Shown here one piece after another: positions 7,799 to 17,189 of a stretch of 64,000 nucleotides of DNA. The DNA is from Streptomyces sp. DG1A-41. Its GTDB lineage: Bacteria > Actinomycetota > Actinomycetes > Streptomycetales > Streptomycetaceae. The stretch lies in contig NZ_CP146350.1 in NCBI RefSeq assembly GCF_037055355.1, positions 6,905,001 through 6,969,000 of the forward strand, read 5' to 3'. A program made the position numbers and the translations under genes. The notes under the pieces are model-generated. The model saw nothing but the letters and a program-made list of their open reading frames with translations, searched no databases and had not been told where the DNA came from. Positions within the stretch are counted from its first letter, which is position 1. Each line of letters opens with the position of its first letter.

Positions 7799-9265
7799 AT
7801 GGACAGCGCGGTGATCGTAGTGGGCGCAGGCCCTGTCGGGTTGATGCTCGCCGGTGAGTTACGGCTGGCCGGCGTGCCGGTCGTCGTACTGGAGAGGCTG
7901 ACCGGGCCGACCGGGCAGTCGCGGGCGCTCGGGTTCACCGTGCGGACCATGGAGGTGCTCGACCAGCGGGGCCTGCTGCCGAGGTTCGGCGAGGTGCAGA
8001 CCAGTCCGATGGGGCACTTCGGCGGTCTGCTCGTCGACTTCGGCACGCTCGACAGCCCGCACCGGACCTCCCACGGTATCCCCCAGTCCAGGACCGAGGA
8101 GGTGCTCGGCCGGTGGGCCGCCGAGCTGGGCGCCGACATCCGGCGCGGGCACGAGGTGGTGGGGATCGAGCAGGACCCCTACGGCGTCGACGTCCGCGCC
8201 GTCGGCCCCGACGGGCCCGTGTCACTGCGCGCCTCCTACGTCGTCGGCTGCGACGGCGGCCGCAGCACGGTCCGCCGACTGGGCGGGTTCGACTTCCCGG
8301 GCACCCCCGGGACGTACGAGATGATGCTCGCCGATCTGAAGGACTGCGCCATCGAGGCCCGGCCGTTCGGTGAGCGGCTCACCGGCGGGGTCGCCATGGC
8401 CGCGCCGCTGGGCGACGGCGTCCAGCGGATCATCGTCAAGGAGCACGGCGCCCCGGTGCGCGGCGAGCCCGCCGACTTTCCGGCCGTTGCGGCTGCCTGG
8501 CAGCAAATCACCGGGCAGGACATCAGCGGGGCGACCCCTGTGTGGGCCAGTTCGTTCAGCGACGCCAGCCGCCAGACCTCCAGCTACCGCAGGGAACGGC
8601 TGCTGCTGGCGGGCGACGCCGCCCACATTCATCTGCCGGCCGGCGGCCAGGGCATGAACGTCGGTCTCCAGGACGCCGTCAACCTCGGCTGGAAGCTCGC
8701 CGCCGTCGTCGGCGGCTGGGCCCCGCCCGGCCTGCTCTCCAGCTACCACAGGGAGCGGCACCCGGTCGGCGAGCGGCTGCTGATGAACACCCGCGCCCAG
8801 GGGCTCCTCTTCCTCGGCGGAGAGGAGGTGCAGCCGCTGCGTGACGTGCTCGGCGAACTGATCGCGCTGCCCGACGTGGCCCTCCATCTGGCCCGCATGG
8901 TCACCGGCCTGGAGATCCGTTACGAGGTCGGGCCCGGCGACCATCCGCTGCTCGGCCGCCGGGTCCCGCACCACGAACTGGTCGGCCGTGACGGCGGGGC
9001 CAAGACCAGCACCAGCGAACTGCTGCGGCCCGCCCGCGGGGTCCTGCTCGACCTCGCCGACGACGCCGCGCTGCGCAGGACGGCGTCCGGCTGGTCCGGG
9101 CGCGTCGACGTCTTCACCGGCAGCCTGCACGAGCCGGAGCCGGACAGCCCCCTGACGGGCGCCGACGCCGTACTCGTACGCCCCGACGGCCATGTCGCCT
9201 GGGTAGCGGCGGGCGTCGGTGACCTCCCCCGGGAGCTGTACCGCTGGTTCGGCGCACCGCGCTGA
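7799..9265 (+). CDS. FAD-dependent aromatic polyketide oxygenase, PgaE/UrdE/LanE type
   Basis: 488 residues, a class A flavoprotein monooxygenase. GAGPVGLMLAGEL (residues 9-21) is the FAD Rossmann motif, CDGGRSTVRRL (151-161) the DG motif and LLAGDAAHIHLPAGGQGMNVGLQDA (269-293) the GD motif; a thioredoxin-like C-terminal domain follows. It sits first in an operon whose next genes are cyclase and minimal PKS, exactly where PgaE/UrdE-type enzymes sit in angucycline clusters. These hydroxylate the tetracyclic intermediate at C-12 (and C-12b). ATG at 7799 has GAAGGAGAGG upstream. Codon 21 is TTA (7859-7861), the rare bldA-dependent leucine codon. The protein resembles the N-terminal half of the fusion at 18412. 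Confidence 0.88.
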   Translation: MDSAVIVVGAGPVGLMLAGELRLAGVPVVVLERLTGPTGQSRALGFTVRTMEVLDQRGLLPRFGEVQTSPMGHFGGLLVDFGTLDSPHRTSHGIPQSRTEEVLGRWAAELGADIRRGHEVVGIEQDPYGVDVRAVGPDGPVSLRASYVVGCDGGRSTVRRLGGFDFPGTPGTYEMMLADLKDCAIEARPFGERLTGGVAMAAPLGDGVQRIIVKEHGAPVRGEPADFPAVAAAWQQITGQDISGATPVWASSFSDASRQTSSYRRERLLLAGDAAHIHLPAGGQGMNVGLQDAVNLGWKLAAVVGGWAPPGLLSSYHRERHPVGERLLMNTRAQGLLFLGGEEVQPLRDVLGELIALPDVALHLARMVTGLEIRYEVGPGDHPLLGRRVPHHELVGRDGGAKTSTSELLRPARGVLLDLADDAALRRTASGWSGRVDVFTGSLHEPEPDSPLTGADAVLVRPDGHVAWVAAGVGDLPRELYRWFGAPR

Positions 9266-9342
9266 ACCGTCCCTCTTGGAAAACCCACGGACGGCCGGCA
9301 CGACACGGCCACCACTACACGGACAACACGAAGAGGACACGG

Positions 9343-9681
9343 ATGCACAGCACTCTGATCGTCGCCCGGATGTCTCCTGAATCGTCCGCGCAAGTCGCCC
9401 AGCTCTTCGACGCGTTCGACGCCACCGACATGCCCCACCGGATGGGGACCCGGCGTCGCCAGCTCTTCTCCTACCAGGGCCTCTACTTCCACCTCCAGGA
9501 CTTCGACCACGAGGGCGGTGGCGAGGCGATCGAGGAGGCCAAGACCGACCCCCGGTTCCAGCGGATCAGCGCCGATCTGCGGCCTTTCATCGATCCGTAC
9601 GACCCGGCGTGGCAGACCCCGTCGGACGCGATGGCCCGGCGCTTCTACCTGTGGAACCCGAAGGAGGGCGATTCCCAGTGA
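9343..9681 (+). CDS. TcmI-family polyketide cyclase
   Basis: 112 residues with the small ferredoxin-like-fold cyclase pattern (MHSTLIVARM...FDATDMPHRMGTRRRQLFSYQGLYFHLQDF...FIDPYDPAWQTPSDAMARRFYLW), full length for the family. It is equivalent by position and sequence type to PgaF/UrdF/LanF, which set late ring closures of the angular tetracycle. ATG at 9343 follows AAGAGGA. Its TGA overlaps the GTG of KS-alpha (GTGA), so the two are translationally coupled. Confidence 0.9.
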   Translation: MHSTLIVARMSPESSAQVAQLFDAFDATDMPHRMGTRRRQLFSYQGLYFHLQDFDHEGGGEAIEEAKTDPRFQRISADLRPFIDPYDPAWQTPSDAMARRFYLWNPKEGDSQ

Positions 9682-10946
9682 ACCGACGTGTCGTCATCAC
9701 CGGCATCGGCGTGGTGGCACCCGGCGGAACCAGCGCGAAGGACTTTTGGTCGCTGCTGACCGCCGGGCGCACCGCCACTCGAACACTGTCCTCGTTCGAC
9801 CCGACGGGCTACCGGTCGCGGGTCGCCGCCGAGGTGGACTTCTTTCCGGCGCAGCACGGCCTCAAGCCGCAGGAGATCCGCCGGATGGACCGGGCCGCTC
9901 AGTTCGCGGTGGTCACGGCCCGCGAGGCGATCGCCGACAGCGGTATCGACCTGGCGGCCGTGGACCCCGCCCGGATCGCGGTGACCATCGGGAGCGCGGT
10001 CGGGGCCACCATCAGCCTGGAGAACGAGTACCGGACCGTCAGCGACGACGGCCGCCTCACCCTCGTCGACCACACATACGCGCCGCCGTACCTCTACAAC
10101 CACCTGGTGCCCAGCTCCTTCGCCACCGAGGTCGCCTGGGCGGTCGGCGCGGAGGGCCCCAGCAGCGTCATCTCCACCGGCTGCACCTCCGGCATCGACT
10201 CGGTCGGGTACGCGGTCGAGTTGATCCGGGAAGGGGCCGCCGACATCGCGCTCACCGGTGCCACGGAGGCCCCGATCTCCCCGATCACCGTGGCCTGCTT
10301 CGACGCCATCAAGGCGACCTCCACCTACAACGACGATCCCGAGCACGCTTCCCGGCCGTACGACCGCAGCCGCACCGGCTTCGTGCTCGGAGAGGGCTCG
10401 GCCGGGTTCGTCCTGGAGGAACTGGAGAGCGCCCGTGCGCGCGGTGCGCACATCTACGCAGAGGTCTGCGGCTACGCCTCCCGGTGCAACGCCTACCACA
10501 TGACCGGGTTGCGCTCGGACGGCGCGGAGATGGCCGAGGCCATACGGGTCGCGCTGGACGAGGCCCGCCTGAATCCCGACGACATCGACTACGTCAACGC
10601 CCACGGCTCGGGCACCAAGCAGAACGACCGCCATGAGACAGCCGCGTTCAAGACCAGCCTCGGCCAGCACGCCTACCGTGTGCCGGTCAGCTCCATCAAG
10701 TCGATGATCGGTCACTCGCTGGGCGCCATCGGCTCCGTCGAGATCGCCGCGTCCGCACTGGCCATCGAGCACAACGTGGTGCCCCCGACCGCCAACCTGC
10801 ACGACCCGGACCCGGACCTCGACCTCGACTACGTGCCGCTCAACGCCCGTGAGTGGCGCACCGACACCGTGCTCACCGTGGGCAGCGGCTTCGGCGGCTT
10901 CCAGAGCGCGATGGTCCTGGCCCGGCCCGACAGGAGGACCGCATGA
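9678..10946 (+). CDS. Type II PKS ketosynthase alpha (KS-alpha)
   Basis: 422 residues. It performs decarboxylative condensation of malonyl-ACP units with its KS-beta partner. The nucleophile Cys169 lies in STGCTSG, His309 in NAHGSGT, and Lys341 and His346 in SSIKSMIGHSLGA; the numbering matches that of actinorhodin KS-alpha. The GTG at 9678 overlaps the stop of the cyclase gene, and its own TGA overlaps the ATG of KS-beta (ATGA). The tight coupling secures equal amounts of the heterodimer. The HGSGT motif (rather than HGTGT) is a minor but common variant. Confidence 0.97.
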   Translation: MNRRVVITGIGVVAPGGTSAKDFWSLLTAGRTATRTLSSFDPTGYRSRVAAEVDFFPAQHGLKPQEIRRMDRAAQFAVVTAREAIADSGIDLAAVDPARIAVTIGSAVGATISLENEYRTVSDDGRLTLVDHTYAPPYLYNHLVPSSFATEVAWAVGAEGPSSVISTGCTSGIDSVGYAVELIREGAADIALTGATEAPISPITVACFDAIKATSTYNDDPEHASRPYDRSRTGFVLGEGSAGFVLEELESARARGAHIYAEVCGYASRCNAYHMTGLRSDGAEMAEAIRVALDEARLNPDDIDYVNAHGSGTKQNDRHETAAFKTSLGQHAYRVPVSSIKSMIGHSLGAIGSVEIAASALAIEHNVVPPTANLHDPDPDLDLDYVPLNAREWRTDTVLTVGSGFGGFQSAMVLARPDRRTA

Positions 10947-12157
10947 GCACGTCCGTCGTCGTCACAGGACTGGGTGTGACCGCGCCCAACGGCCTCGGCA
11001 CCGAGGCCTACTGGGAGGCCACCCGGCAAGGCGTCAGCGGCATCCGGCCGGTCGGCCGGTTCGACGCCTCCCAGTACCCCGCGCGGCTGGCCGGCGAGGT
11101 GCCGGGCTTCGTCGCCAAGGAGCATCTGCAGAGCCGGCTCATCCCGCAGACCGATCACATGACCCGGCTCGCGCTGGCCGCCGCCGACTGGGCGCTGGCC
11201 GACGCCGGGATCAAGCAGGACGAGATGGCCGAGTTCGACGCAGGGGTGATCACCGCGGCCTCCTCCGGCGGCTTCGAGTTCGGCCAGCGCGAGCTGGAGA
11301 ACCTGTGGAGCAAGGGCAGCAAGTACGTCAGCGCCTATCAGTCGTACGCCTGGTTCTACGCCGTCAACACCGGCCAGATCTCCATCCGGCACGGCATGAA
11401 GGGCCCCAGTGGGGTCGTCGTCAGCGACCAGGCGGGCGGACTCGACGCGCTCGCCCAAGCCCGCCGACAGATCCGCAAGGGCACCACGCTGGTCGTCTCC
11501 GGCGGTGTCGACGGCTCCATCTGCCCCTGGGGGTGGGTGGCCCAGATGGCCGCCGACCGGATGAGCACCGCCGCCGACCCCGGCAGCGCCTACCTGCCCT
11601 TCGACCGCGGCGCGCGCGGCCACGTCCCCGGCGAGGGCGGTGCCCTGCTGGTCCTGGAGACCGCCGAGCACGCCCGGGAGCGGGGCGCGGAGGTCTACGG
11701 CGAGATCGCGGGCTACGGCGCCACCACCGACCCCCGGCCCGGCAGCGGGCGTCCGCTCGCGCTGGCCCGCGCCCTGCGCCTCGCCCTCGACGACGCGGGC
11801 GTGGGGCCGGACGAGGTGGACGTCGTCTTCGCGGACGCGGCCGGTGTGGTGGACCTGGACCGGGCGGAGGCCACCGCGATCAACGAGGTGTTCGGCACCG
11901 GCCTGGTCCCGGTGACCGCGCCCAAGACCATGACCGGACGCCTCTACTCCGGTGCCGGCTCGCTGGACGTGACGGCGGCCCTGCTGTCCATCCGGGACGG
12001 TCTGATCCCGCCCACCGTCAACGTGACCGCCGACCCCGCCTACGGCCTCGACCTCGTCACCGGTGCCCCCCGCGCCGCCGCGGTCCGCACCGCCTTGGTC
12101 GTCGCCCGTGGCTACGGCGGGTTCAACTCGGCCCTCCTCGTCCGCGCCGCCGGTTGA
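10943..12157 (+). CDS. Type II PKS chain length factor (KS-beta)
   Basis: 404 residues, homologous to KS-alpha but with Gln163 (VVVSDQAGGLDAL) where the catalytic Cys would be, the hallmark of chain length factors. This Gln helps decarboxylate malonyl-ACP to prime the chain. The gating region near residues 108-133 (SSGGFEFGQRELENLWSKG...YVSAY) fits decaketide synthases, but chain length is inferred from the angucycline-like gene order, not proven. The start overlaps the KS-alpha stop. Confidence 0.95.
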   Translation: MSTSVVVTGLGVTAPNGLGTEAYWEATRQGVSGIRPVGRFDASQYPARLAGEVPGFVAKEHLQSRLIPQTDHMTRLALAAADWALADAGIKQDEMAEFDAGVITAASSGGFEFGQRELENLWSKGSKYVSAYQSYAWFYAVNTGQISIRHGMKGPSGVVVSDQAGGLDALAQARRQIRKGTTLVVSGGVDGSICPWGWVAQMAADRMSTAADPGSAYLPFDRGARGHVPGEGGALLVLETAEHARERGAEVYGEIAGYGATTDPRPGSGRPLALARALRLALDDAGVGPDEVDVVFADAAGVVDLDRAEATAINEVFGTGLVPVTAPKTMTGRLYSGAGSLDVTAALLSIRDGLIPPTVNVTADPAYGLDLVTGAPRAAAVRTALVVARGYGGFNSALLVRAAG

Positions 12158-12200
12158 TCCGACGGCCCGACCACCCGCTCAACGAAAGGACCAACCCACC

Positions 12201-12461
12201 ATGACCGCCAAGGCGTTCACCCTGGACGACCTCCGCCGCATCCTCCGTGAGGGCGCCGGTGAGGACTTCGATCTCGACGACGACATCGACGACGTCACCT
12301 TCGTGGACCTCGGCTACGAGTCGCTGGCCCTGCTGGAGACCGGCGCGCGCATCGGCCGCGAGTACGGCATCGAGCTGGAGGACGAGACCCTCATCGACGC
12401 CGAGACGCCCCGGCGACTGGTCGACGCCGTCAACGCGCAGCTGCTGGCCACCCGCGCCTGA
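12201..12461 (+). CDS. Type II PKS acyl carrier protein
   Basis: 86 residues, acidic and helical. Phosphopantetheine is attached to Ser41 in VDLGYESLALLE (the usual motif is LGYDS). ATG at 12201 has GAAAGGA upstream. Third gene of the minimal PKS, 43 bp after KS-beta. No phosphopantetheinyl transferase is encoded in the window, so it must be activated from elsewhere. Confidence 0.95.
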   Translation: MTAKAFTLDDLRRILREGAGEDFDLDDDIDDVTFVDLGYESLALLETGARIGREYGIELEDETLIDAETPRRLVDAVNAQLLATRA

Positions 12462-12496
12462 GACACCCCACGCCCGTACAGAAGTCTGGAGTGAAC

Positions 12497-13279
12497 ATGA
12501 CCGATCAGCAGCGGGTCGCCCTGGTCACCGGGGCGACCAGCGGTATCGGCCTCGCCGTGGCCAGGATGCTGGGCGCCCAGGGCCACCGGGTCTTCCTCTG
12601 CGCACGTACCGAGGAATCCGTCACGGCCACCGTCAAGGAACTGCGCGAGGAGGGCCTGACCGTCGAGGGCCGGGCCTGCGACGTCCGGTCGGGGGACGAC
12701 ATACGGGCCTTCGTACGGGCCGCGGTCGACACCTTCGGCACGGTCGACGTGCTGGTGAACAACGCCGGCCGCAGCGGCGGCGGGGTCACCGCCGACCTCG
12801 CCGACGAGCTGTGGGCCGATGTCATCGACACCAACCTCACCAGCGTCTTCCGGATGACCCGGGAGGCCCTCACCACCGGCGGCATGCGCCACAAGGATCG
12901 CGGCCGCATCATCAGCATCGCCTCCACGGCCGGCAAACAGGGTGTCGTCCTCGCTGCTCCCTACTCCGCCTCCAAGCACGGCGTCGTCGGCTTCACCAAA
13001 GCCCTCGGCAACGAGCTCGCCCCCACCGGCATCACCGTCAACGCCGTCTGTCCCGGGTACGTCGAGACGCCCATGGCGCAGCGGGTGCGCGCCGGTTACG
13101 CGGCGGCGTACGACACCACCGAGGACGCCATCCTCGAGAAGTTCCAGGCAAAGATCCCCCTCGGCCGCTACTCCACCCCCGAGGAGGTGGCGGGCCTCGT
13201 CGGCTATCTGGCCTCGGACACCGCCGCCTCCATCACCGCGCAGGCCCTCAACGTCTGCGGCGGCCTCGGCAACTTCTGA
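12497..13279 (+). CDS. Polyketide 9-ketoreductase (ActIII/PgaD/UrdD-like SDR)
   Basis: 260-residue short-chain dehydrogenase: TGATSGIG NADPH motif, NNAG, a Ser-Tyr-Lys triad (IASTAGK...YSASK) and the ActIII-type C-terminus VCPGYVETPMA...TAQALNVCGG. It reduces the C-9 carbonyl of the nascent chain, which fixes the first ring fold. ATG at 12497 has GGAG at proper distance; a GTG two codons earlier is possible. Gene order ACP-KR-aromatase matches angucycline clusters. Confidence 0.93.
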   Translation: MTDQQRVALVTGATSGIGLAVARMLGAQGHRVFLCARTEESVTATVKELREEGLTVEGRACDVRSGDDIRAFVRAAVDTFGTVDVLVNNAGRSGGGVTADLADELWADVIDTNLTSVFRMTREALTTGGMRHKDRGRIISIASTAGKQGVVLAAPYSASKHGVVGFTKALGNELAPTGITVNAVCPGYVETPMAQRVRAGYAAAYDTTEDAILEKFQAKIPLGRYSTPEEVAGLVGYLASDTAASITAQALNVCGGLGNF

Positions 13280-13317
13280 GACCCCCAGCGATCGTTTCCC
13301 ACGAGGAGTCGAACCCC

Positions 13318-14262
13318 ATGTCACAGCAGGGCCCGCGCGAGGTCGAACACGAGATCACCGTGTCCGCCCCGGCAGCCGCCGTCCACCGGCTCATCGCCGA
13401 CGTGGCGAACTGGCCGCGGATCTTCCCCCCGACCGTCCACGCCGAGCAGCTCGAACAGGACGGCGCCGACGAACGCATACGCATCTGGGCCACCGCCAAC
13501 GGCGAGCCCAAGAACTGGACCTCGCGCCGCACCCTCCACCCGGACGCGCTGCGCATCGACTTCCGGCAGGAGGTCTCCGCGCCCCCGGTCGCCGCCATGG
13601 GCGGCAGCTGGATCATCGAGGAACTGTCCGCCGACACCAGCCGGGTCCGGCTGCTGCACGACTACCGGGCGGTCGACGACGACCCCGAGGCGCTCGCCTG
13701 GATCGACCGGGCGGTGGACCGCAACTCCCGGACGGAGCTGGCCGCCCTCAAGGCCAACGTGGAACTGGTCGCCGGGGACAGCGGGGTCCTGCTGTCGTTC
13801 GAGGACAGCGTGCAGATCGACGGATCCGCCAAGGACGTCTACGACTTCCTCAACGAGGCGAACCTCTGGCAGGAGCGGCTGCCGCACGTCGCCTCCGTCC
13901 GGCTCGGTGAACCGGCGCCCGGCCTGCAGACCCTGGAGATGGACACCCGCACCAAGGACGGCTCGACCCACACGACCGTCTCCGTCCGCGTCTGCTTCCC
14001 GCACCAGCGGATCGTCTACAAGCAGACCACCCTGCCGGCCCTGATGACCCTGCACACCGGCTACTGGCTCCTGGAGGAGCACGCTGACGGCGTACGCGCC
14101 ACCTCGCAGCACACGGTGGCGATCAACACCGCGAACATCGCCTCGGTCCTGGGTCCCGACGCCGGCCTCGCCGAGGCGCGCGAATTGGTCCGCACGGCGC
14201 TCAGCGGCAACAGCCGCGCCACCCTCGGCCACGCGAAGGCGTACGCCGAGAGCCGCCGCTGA
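13318..14262 (+). CDS. Didomain polyketide aromatase/cyclase (ActVII/UrdL/LanL-like)
   Basis: 314 residues made of two SRPBCC (START-like) halves, residues 1-150 (VEHEITVSAPAAAVHRLIADVANWPRIFP) and 160-310 (SFEDSVQIDGSAKDVYDFLNEANLWQERLPHV). The didomain form acts on C-9-reduced chains and aromatises the first ring. ATG at 13318 follows CACGAGGAG. It lies directly downstream of the ketoreductase, as expected. Full length for the family. Confidence 0.93.
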   Translation: MSQQGPREVEHEITVSAPAAAVHRLIADVANWPRIFPPTVHAEQLEQDGADERIRIWATANGEPKNWTSRRTLHPDALRIDFRQEVSAPPVAAMGGSWIIEELSADTSRVRLLHDYRAVDDDPEALAWIDRAVDRNSRTELAALKANVELVAGDSGVLLSFEDSVQIDGSAKDVYDFLNEANLWQERLPHVASVRLGEPAPGLQTLEMDTRTKDGSTHTTVSVRVCFPHQRIVYKQTTLPALMTLHTGYWLLEEHADGVRATSQHTVAINTANIASVLGPDAGLAEARELVRTALSGNSRATLGHAKAYAESRR

Positions 14263-14314
14263 TCCGCCGCGGCCCCAGCCCTTCATCAGGAGTTCTTTCA
14301 CCAGGAGTCCCCTC

Positions 14315-15499
14315 ATGCTGTCGACCCAGATACCAGAGTCCGACATCGACCCGTATACCGACGAGTCGATCCTGAATCCCTACGACGCCTACCGCGCCCT
14401 GCGCGACCTGGGGCCCGTGGTCCGTCTCGACCAGTACGGCGTGTGGGCCGCCGCCCGCTACCAGGAGGTCTACGAGGCGCTGCACGACCACGAGTCGTTC
14501 ATCTCCGGCGAGGGCGTCGGTGTCACCGAGCAACTGAACAAGGCCCAGCACGGCAGCAGCCTCACCAGTGACCCGCCCTATCACGACCTGGTGCGGGGCC
14601 TGGTCGCCCGCCATCTGACCCCGAAGGCGCTGCGCGAGGTGCAGGGGTACGTGGCGGACTGGGCGAACCGGCTCGTCGACGAGCTGATCGAGCGCGGGGA
14701 GTTCGACGCCGTCACCGACTTCGGGCAGGCGTTCCCGCTGGCCATCGTGCCCGACCTGCTGGGCTGGCCGGTCGAGGAGGGCCGGGAGCGGCTCCTCGAC
14801 TGGGCGGCGGCCGGCTTCAACGCCTTCGGCCCGCTCAACGAGCGCACCGTGGCAGGGTTCCCGCTGCTGAAGGAGATGGGCGAGTTTCTGTACCGGATGT
14901 CGGTGCCGGGCAATCTGCGGCCCGGCTCCTGGGGCGCGCAGCTCGTCGCGGACGCCCAGGCCGGGAAGATCGCCAACGAACTGCTGCCAGCCCTGCTCGG
15001 CGACTTCCTCGCCCCCTCGATGGACACCTCGGTCAGCGCGCTCTCCAGCATGCTGTGGCTGTTCGGTGAGCACCCCGGCCAGTGGGACCTGCTGAAGGCC
15101 GAACCGTCCCTGGCGGGCAACGCGTTCAACGAGATCGTCCGGCGCGAGTCCCCGCTGCGCGGCTTCACCAGGCTGCTGACCAGGGACCGGGTCCTCGGCG
15201 GTGCCGAGCTGAAGGCCGGCTCACGGATGCTGCTGCTGTACGGCTCCGCCAACCGCGACGAACGGCACTGGGACGACCCGGAGACCTTCGACATCACCCG
15301 CCCCGACGCCGCCGAGCACCTCGGCTTCGGACACGGCATCCACGGCTGTGTGGGCCAGGCGCTGTCCCGGCTGGAGGGTAAGTCGCTGATGGACGCGCTG
15401 CTGCGCAAGGTGCGACGGATCGAGGTCGGGGTGCCGACCTGGCGGTTGCACAACACCATCCGCGGCATCGAGACCCTGCCCGTTGTGCTGCACGCCTGA
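14315..15499 (+). CDS. Cytochrome P450
   Basis: 394-residue soluble bacterial P450. Haem ligand Cys345 lies in FGHGIHGCVG, the K-helix ExxR is Glu273-Arg276, and the I-helix reads APSMDTS (233-239), so the usual AGxDT has Pro-Ser in the first places but keeps the Asp-Thr pair. APSxDT occurs in P450s of the CYP199/203 type that oxidise aromatic acids, so an aromatic polyketide substrate is plausible. The ferredoxin gene follows after 60 bp and a ferredoxin reductase lies two genes on, giving a complete electron chain. CAGGAG precedes the ATG. A P450 is not part of the standard angucycline core, so this enzyme probably makes the product distinctive. Confidence 0.93.
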   Translation: MLSTQIPESDIDPYTDESILNPYDAYRALRDLGPVVRLDQYGVWAAARYQEVYEALHDHESFISGEGVGVTEQLNKAQHGSSLTSDPPYHDLVRGLVARHLTPKALREVQGYVADWANRLVDELIERGEFDAVTDFGQAFPLAIVPDLLGWPVEEGRERLLDWAAAGFNAFGPLNERTVAGFPLLKEMGEFLYRMSVPGNLRPGSWGAQLVADAQAGKIANELLPALLGDFLAPSMDTSVSALSSMLWLFGEHPGQWDLLKAEPSLAGNAFNEIVRRESPLRGFTRLLTRDRVLGGAELKAGSRMLLLYGSANRDERHWDDPETFDITRPDAAEHLGFGHGIHGCVGQALSRLEGKSLMDALLRKVRRIEVGVPTWRLHNTIRGIETLPVVLHA

Positions 15500-15559
15500 A
15501 CGCGCGGCCGCCGCACGGCGCGAGGAGCGCCGGCACATGACACGAGGAGCCACCGACAC

Positions 15560-15775
15560 ATGAAGCTGTCCGTCGAATTCGGCCGGTGCGAGGGGCACGG
15601 CCTGTGTGAGGAGGCCGCGCCGGAGCTGTTCCGGCTCGACGACGAGGGCGATCTCCTCGTGCTCTACGACCCGTCCGCCGAGATTCCCTCCGGACAGGAA
15701 CCGGCCGCCGAACGGGCGGTGCGGGTCTGCCCCGTCGGCGCGCTGTGGCGCTTGGACCACTCCCAGGCTGGCTGA
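15560..15775 (+). CDS. Ferredoxin (CxxHxxC type) for the P450
   Basis: 71 residues. Cluster ligands are Cys10 and Cys16 in CEGHGLC, with His13 in place of the second Cys, and Cys57 in VCPVGA. This Cys-x2-His-x2-Cys...Cys-Pro arrangement is known in small ferredoxins encoded beside actinobacterial P450s; they carry a 3Fe-4S or unusual 4Fe-4S cluster. It should pass electrons from the reductase at 17186 to the P450 just upstream. ATG at 15560 has GAGGAG 11-16 bases upstream. Confidence 0.92.
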   Translation: MKLSVEFGRCEGHGLCEEAAPELFRLDDEGDLLVLYDPSAEIPSGQEPAAERAVRVCPVGALWRLDHSQAG

Positions 15776-15845
15776 CCGGGGCCGTCGGGCACAACGGGCC
15801 CAAGGGGCCAGGAAATCACACACGCGAAGCGAGGAGGTGACCGCC

Positions 15846-17189
15846 ATGGCGGACCGGGTCGGCGACCACGCCCTGGTGCTGGGCGGCAGCATCGCGGGGC
15901 TGCTGGCCGCGCGGGCGCTGGCGGAGGCGTACACACGGGTGACCGTGGTCGACCGCGACGAACTGTCCGAGGGACCGGGGCCACGCCGCGGGGTCCCGCA
16001 GGGGCGGCAGATCCATGGTCTGTCGCCCCGGGGCCAGCAGGTCCTGGAAGATCTGTTCCCCGGCTTCACCGAAAGGATGGCCGCGGACGGCGCGCCGGTC
16101 GAGGACACCGTGGCGCGCGGTGACTGGTTCTTCGGCGGCCGGCTGCTGAAGAAGGCCCCCAGCACCCTGGTGACGGTGGCCTCCAGCCGCCCCTTCCTGG
16201 AGTCCCGCATCCGCGCCCGGGTGCGGGAGCTGCCCGGGGTGACCCTCCTGGAGGGCCATGAGGTCACCGCGCTGACCACCGCACCCGGCCACGGCCGGGT
16301 CGCCGGGGCCAGGGTCCGCGACCGTGCACCGGGCGGCACCGAGCGGGAGATCGGCGCCGACCTCGTCGTCGACGCGATGGGCCGGGGCACCCGCACCCCG
16401 TCCTGGCTCACCGCGCTCGGCTATCCGCAGGTCGAGGAGGACCGGCTGGAGATCGGCGTCGGGTACGCGACCCGCGAGTACCGTGTGCGGCCGGGGGCCC
16501 GTTACGACGGGCAGGCGATCATCGTCATCGCCTCGCCGGAGAACCCGCGGGGCGGGATCTGCGCCCAGATCGAGCAGGGCCGCATCCAGCTCACCGTCAA
16601 CGGGGTGCTCGGCGACATGCCGCCCACCGACCCCGGCGAGTTCGAGGCGTACGCCAAGTCCCTGCCGGTGCCCGACCTGTACGAGCTGACCCAGCAGGCC
16701 GAGCCGCTGGGTGATCCGGTGGCGCACCGCTTCCCGGCGAGTGTGCGCCGCCGCTACGAGAAGCTGTCCCGCTTCCCCGACGGCCTGCTGCTCGTCGGGG
16801 ACGCGGTGTGCAGCTTCAACCCGGTGTACGCGCAGGGCATGACGATGGCCGCCCTGAGCGCCCTGACCCTGCGCAGCCATCTGCGCGCCGGGGCCGAACC
16901 GCGTCCCCTGCCGTTTCTTCGCGACCTCGCCCGGCAGGCCATCGGCCCCTGCTGGGAAGCGAACCTCGTGAACGACCTGCGGTTCCCGGGAGTCGAGGGC
17001 CGCCGTACCCCGAAGACCCGGTTCACCCAGGCGTACAGCGGTCTGGTGCAGCGGGCCGCCGCACGGGACGCCATGGTCAGCCACGCCCTCATCCGGGTGC
17101 TGTCCCTGGCCGACCCGGGCACCGCGCTGCTGCGCCCCCGGTTGCTGCTGAGGGTCTTGCGCAACACCCTTTTCAGGAGAAGCCGGTGA
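15846..17189 (+). CDS. FAD-dependent oxidoreductase (hydroxylase/halogenase-like fold)
   Basis: 447 residues. It has an N-terminal FAD motif GGSIAGLLAARALA, a central DAMGRGTRTPSWLTALGY segment and a C-terminal GDAVCSFNPVYAQGMTMAA. These features match a PHBH-fold group annotated as FAD-dependent oxidoreductases, related to epoxidases and halogenases. The halogenase WxWxIP motif was not seen, so halogenation is not supported. It lies between ferredoxin and ferredoxin reductase genes and overlaps the latter by GTGA. The substrate is unknown; an aromatic or alkene position of the polyketide is likely from context. ATG at 15846 follows GAGGAGG. Confidence 0.8.
   Translation: MADRVGDHALVLGGSIAGLLAARALAEAYTRVTVVDRDELSEGPGPRRGVPQGRQIHGLSPRGQQVLEDLFPGFTERMAADGAPVEDTVARGDWFFGGRLLKKAPSTLVTVASSRPFLESRIRARVRELPGVTLLEGHEVTALTTAPGHGRVAGARVRDRAPGGTEREIGADLVVDAMGRGTRTPSWLTALGYPQVEEDRLEIGVGYATREYRVRPGARYDGQAIIVIASPENPRGGICAQIEQGRIQLTVNGVLGDMPPTDPGEFEAYAKSLPVPDLYELTQQAEPLGDPVAHRFPASVRRRYEKLSRFPDGLLLVGDAVCSFNPVYAQGMTMAALSALTLRSHLRAGAEPRPLPFLRDLARQAIGPCWEANLVNDLRFPGVEGRRTPKTRFTQAYSGLVQRAAARDAMVSHALIRVLSLADPGTALLRPRLLLRVLRNTLFRRSR

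Noticed and set aside
15846..17189. Possible flavin-dependent halogenase
   Set aside because: The fold is related, but the halogenase WxWxIP motif and conserved Lys context were not seen, so only oxidoreductase is claimed.
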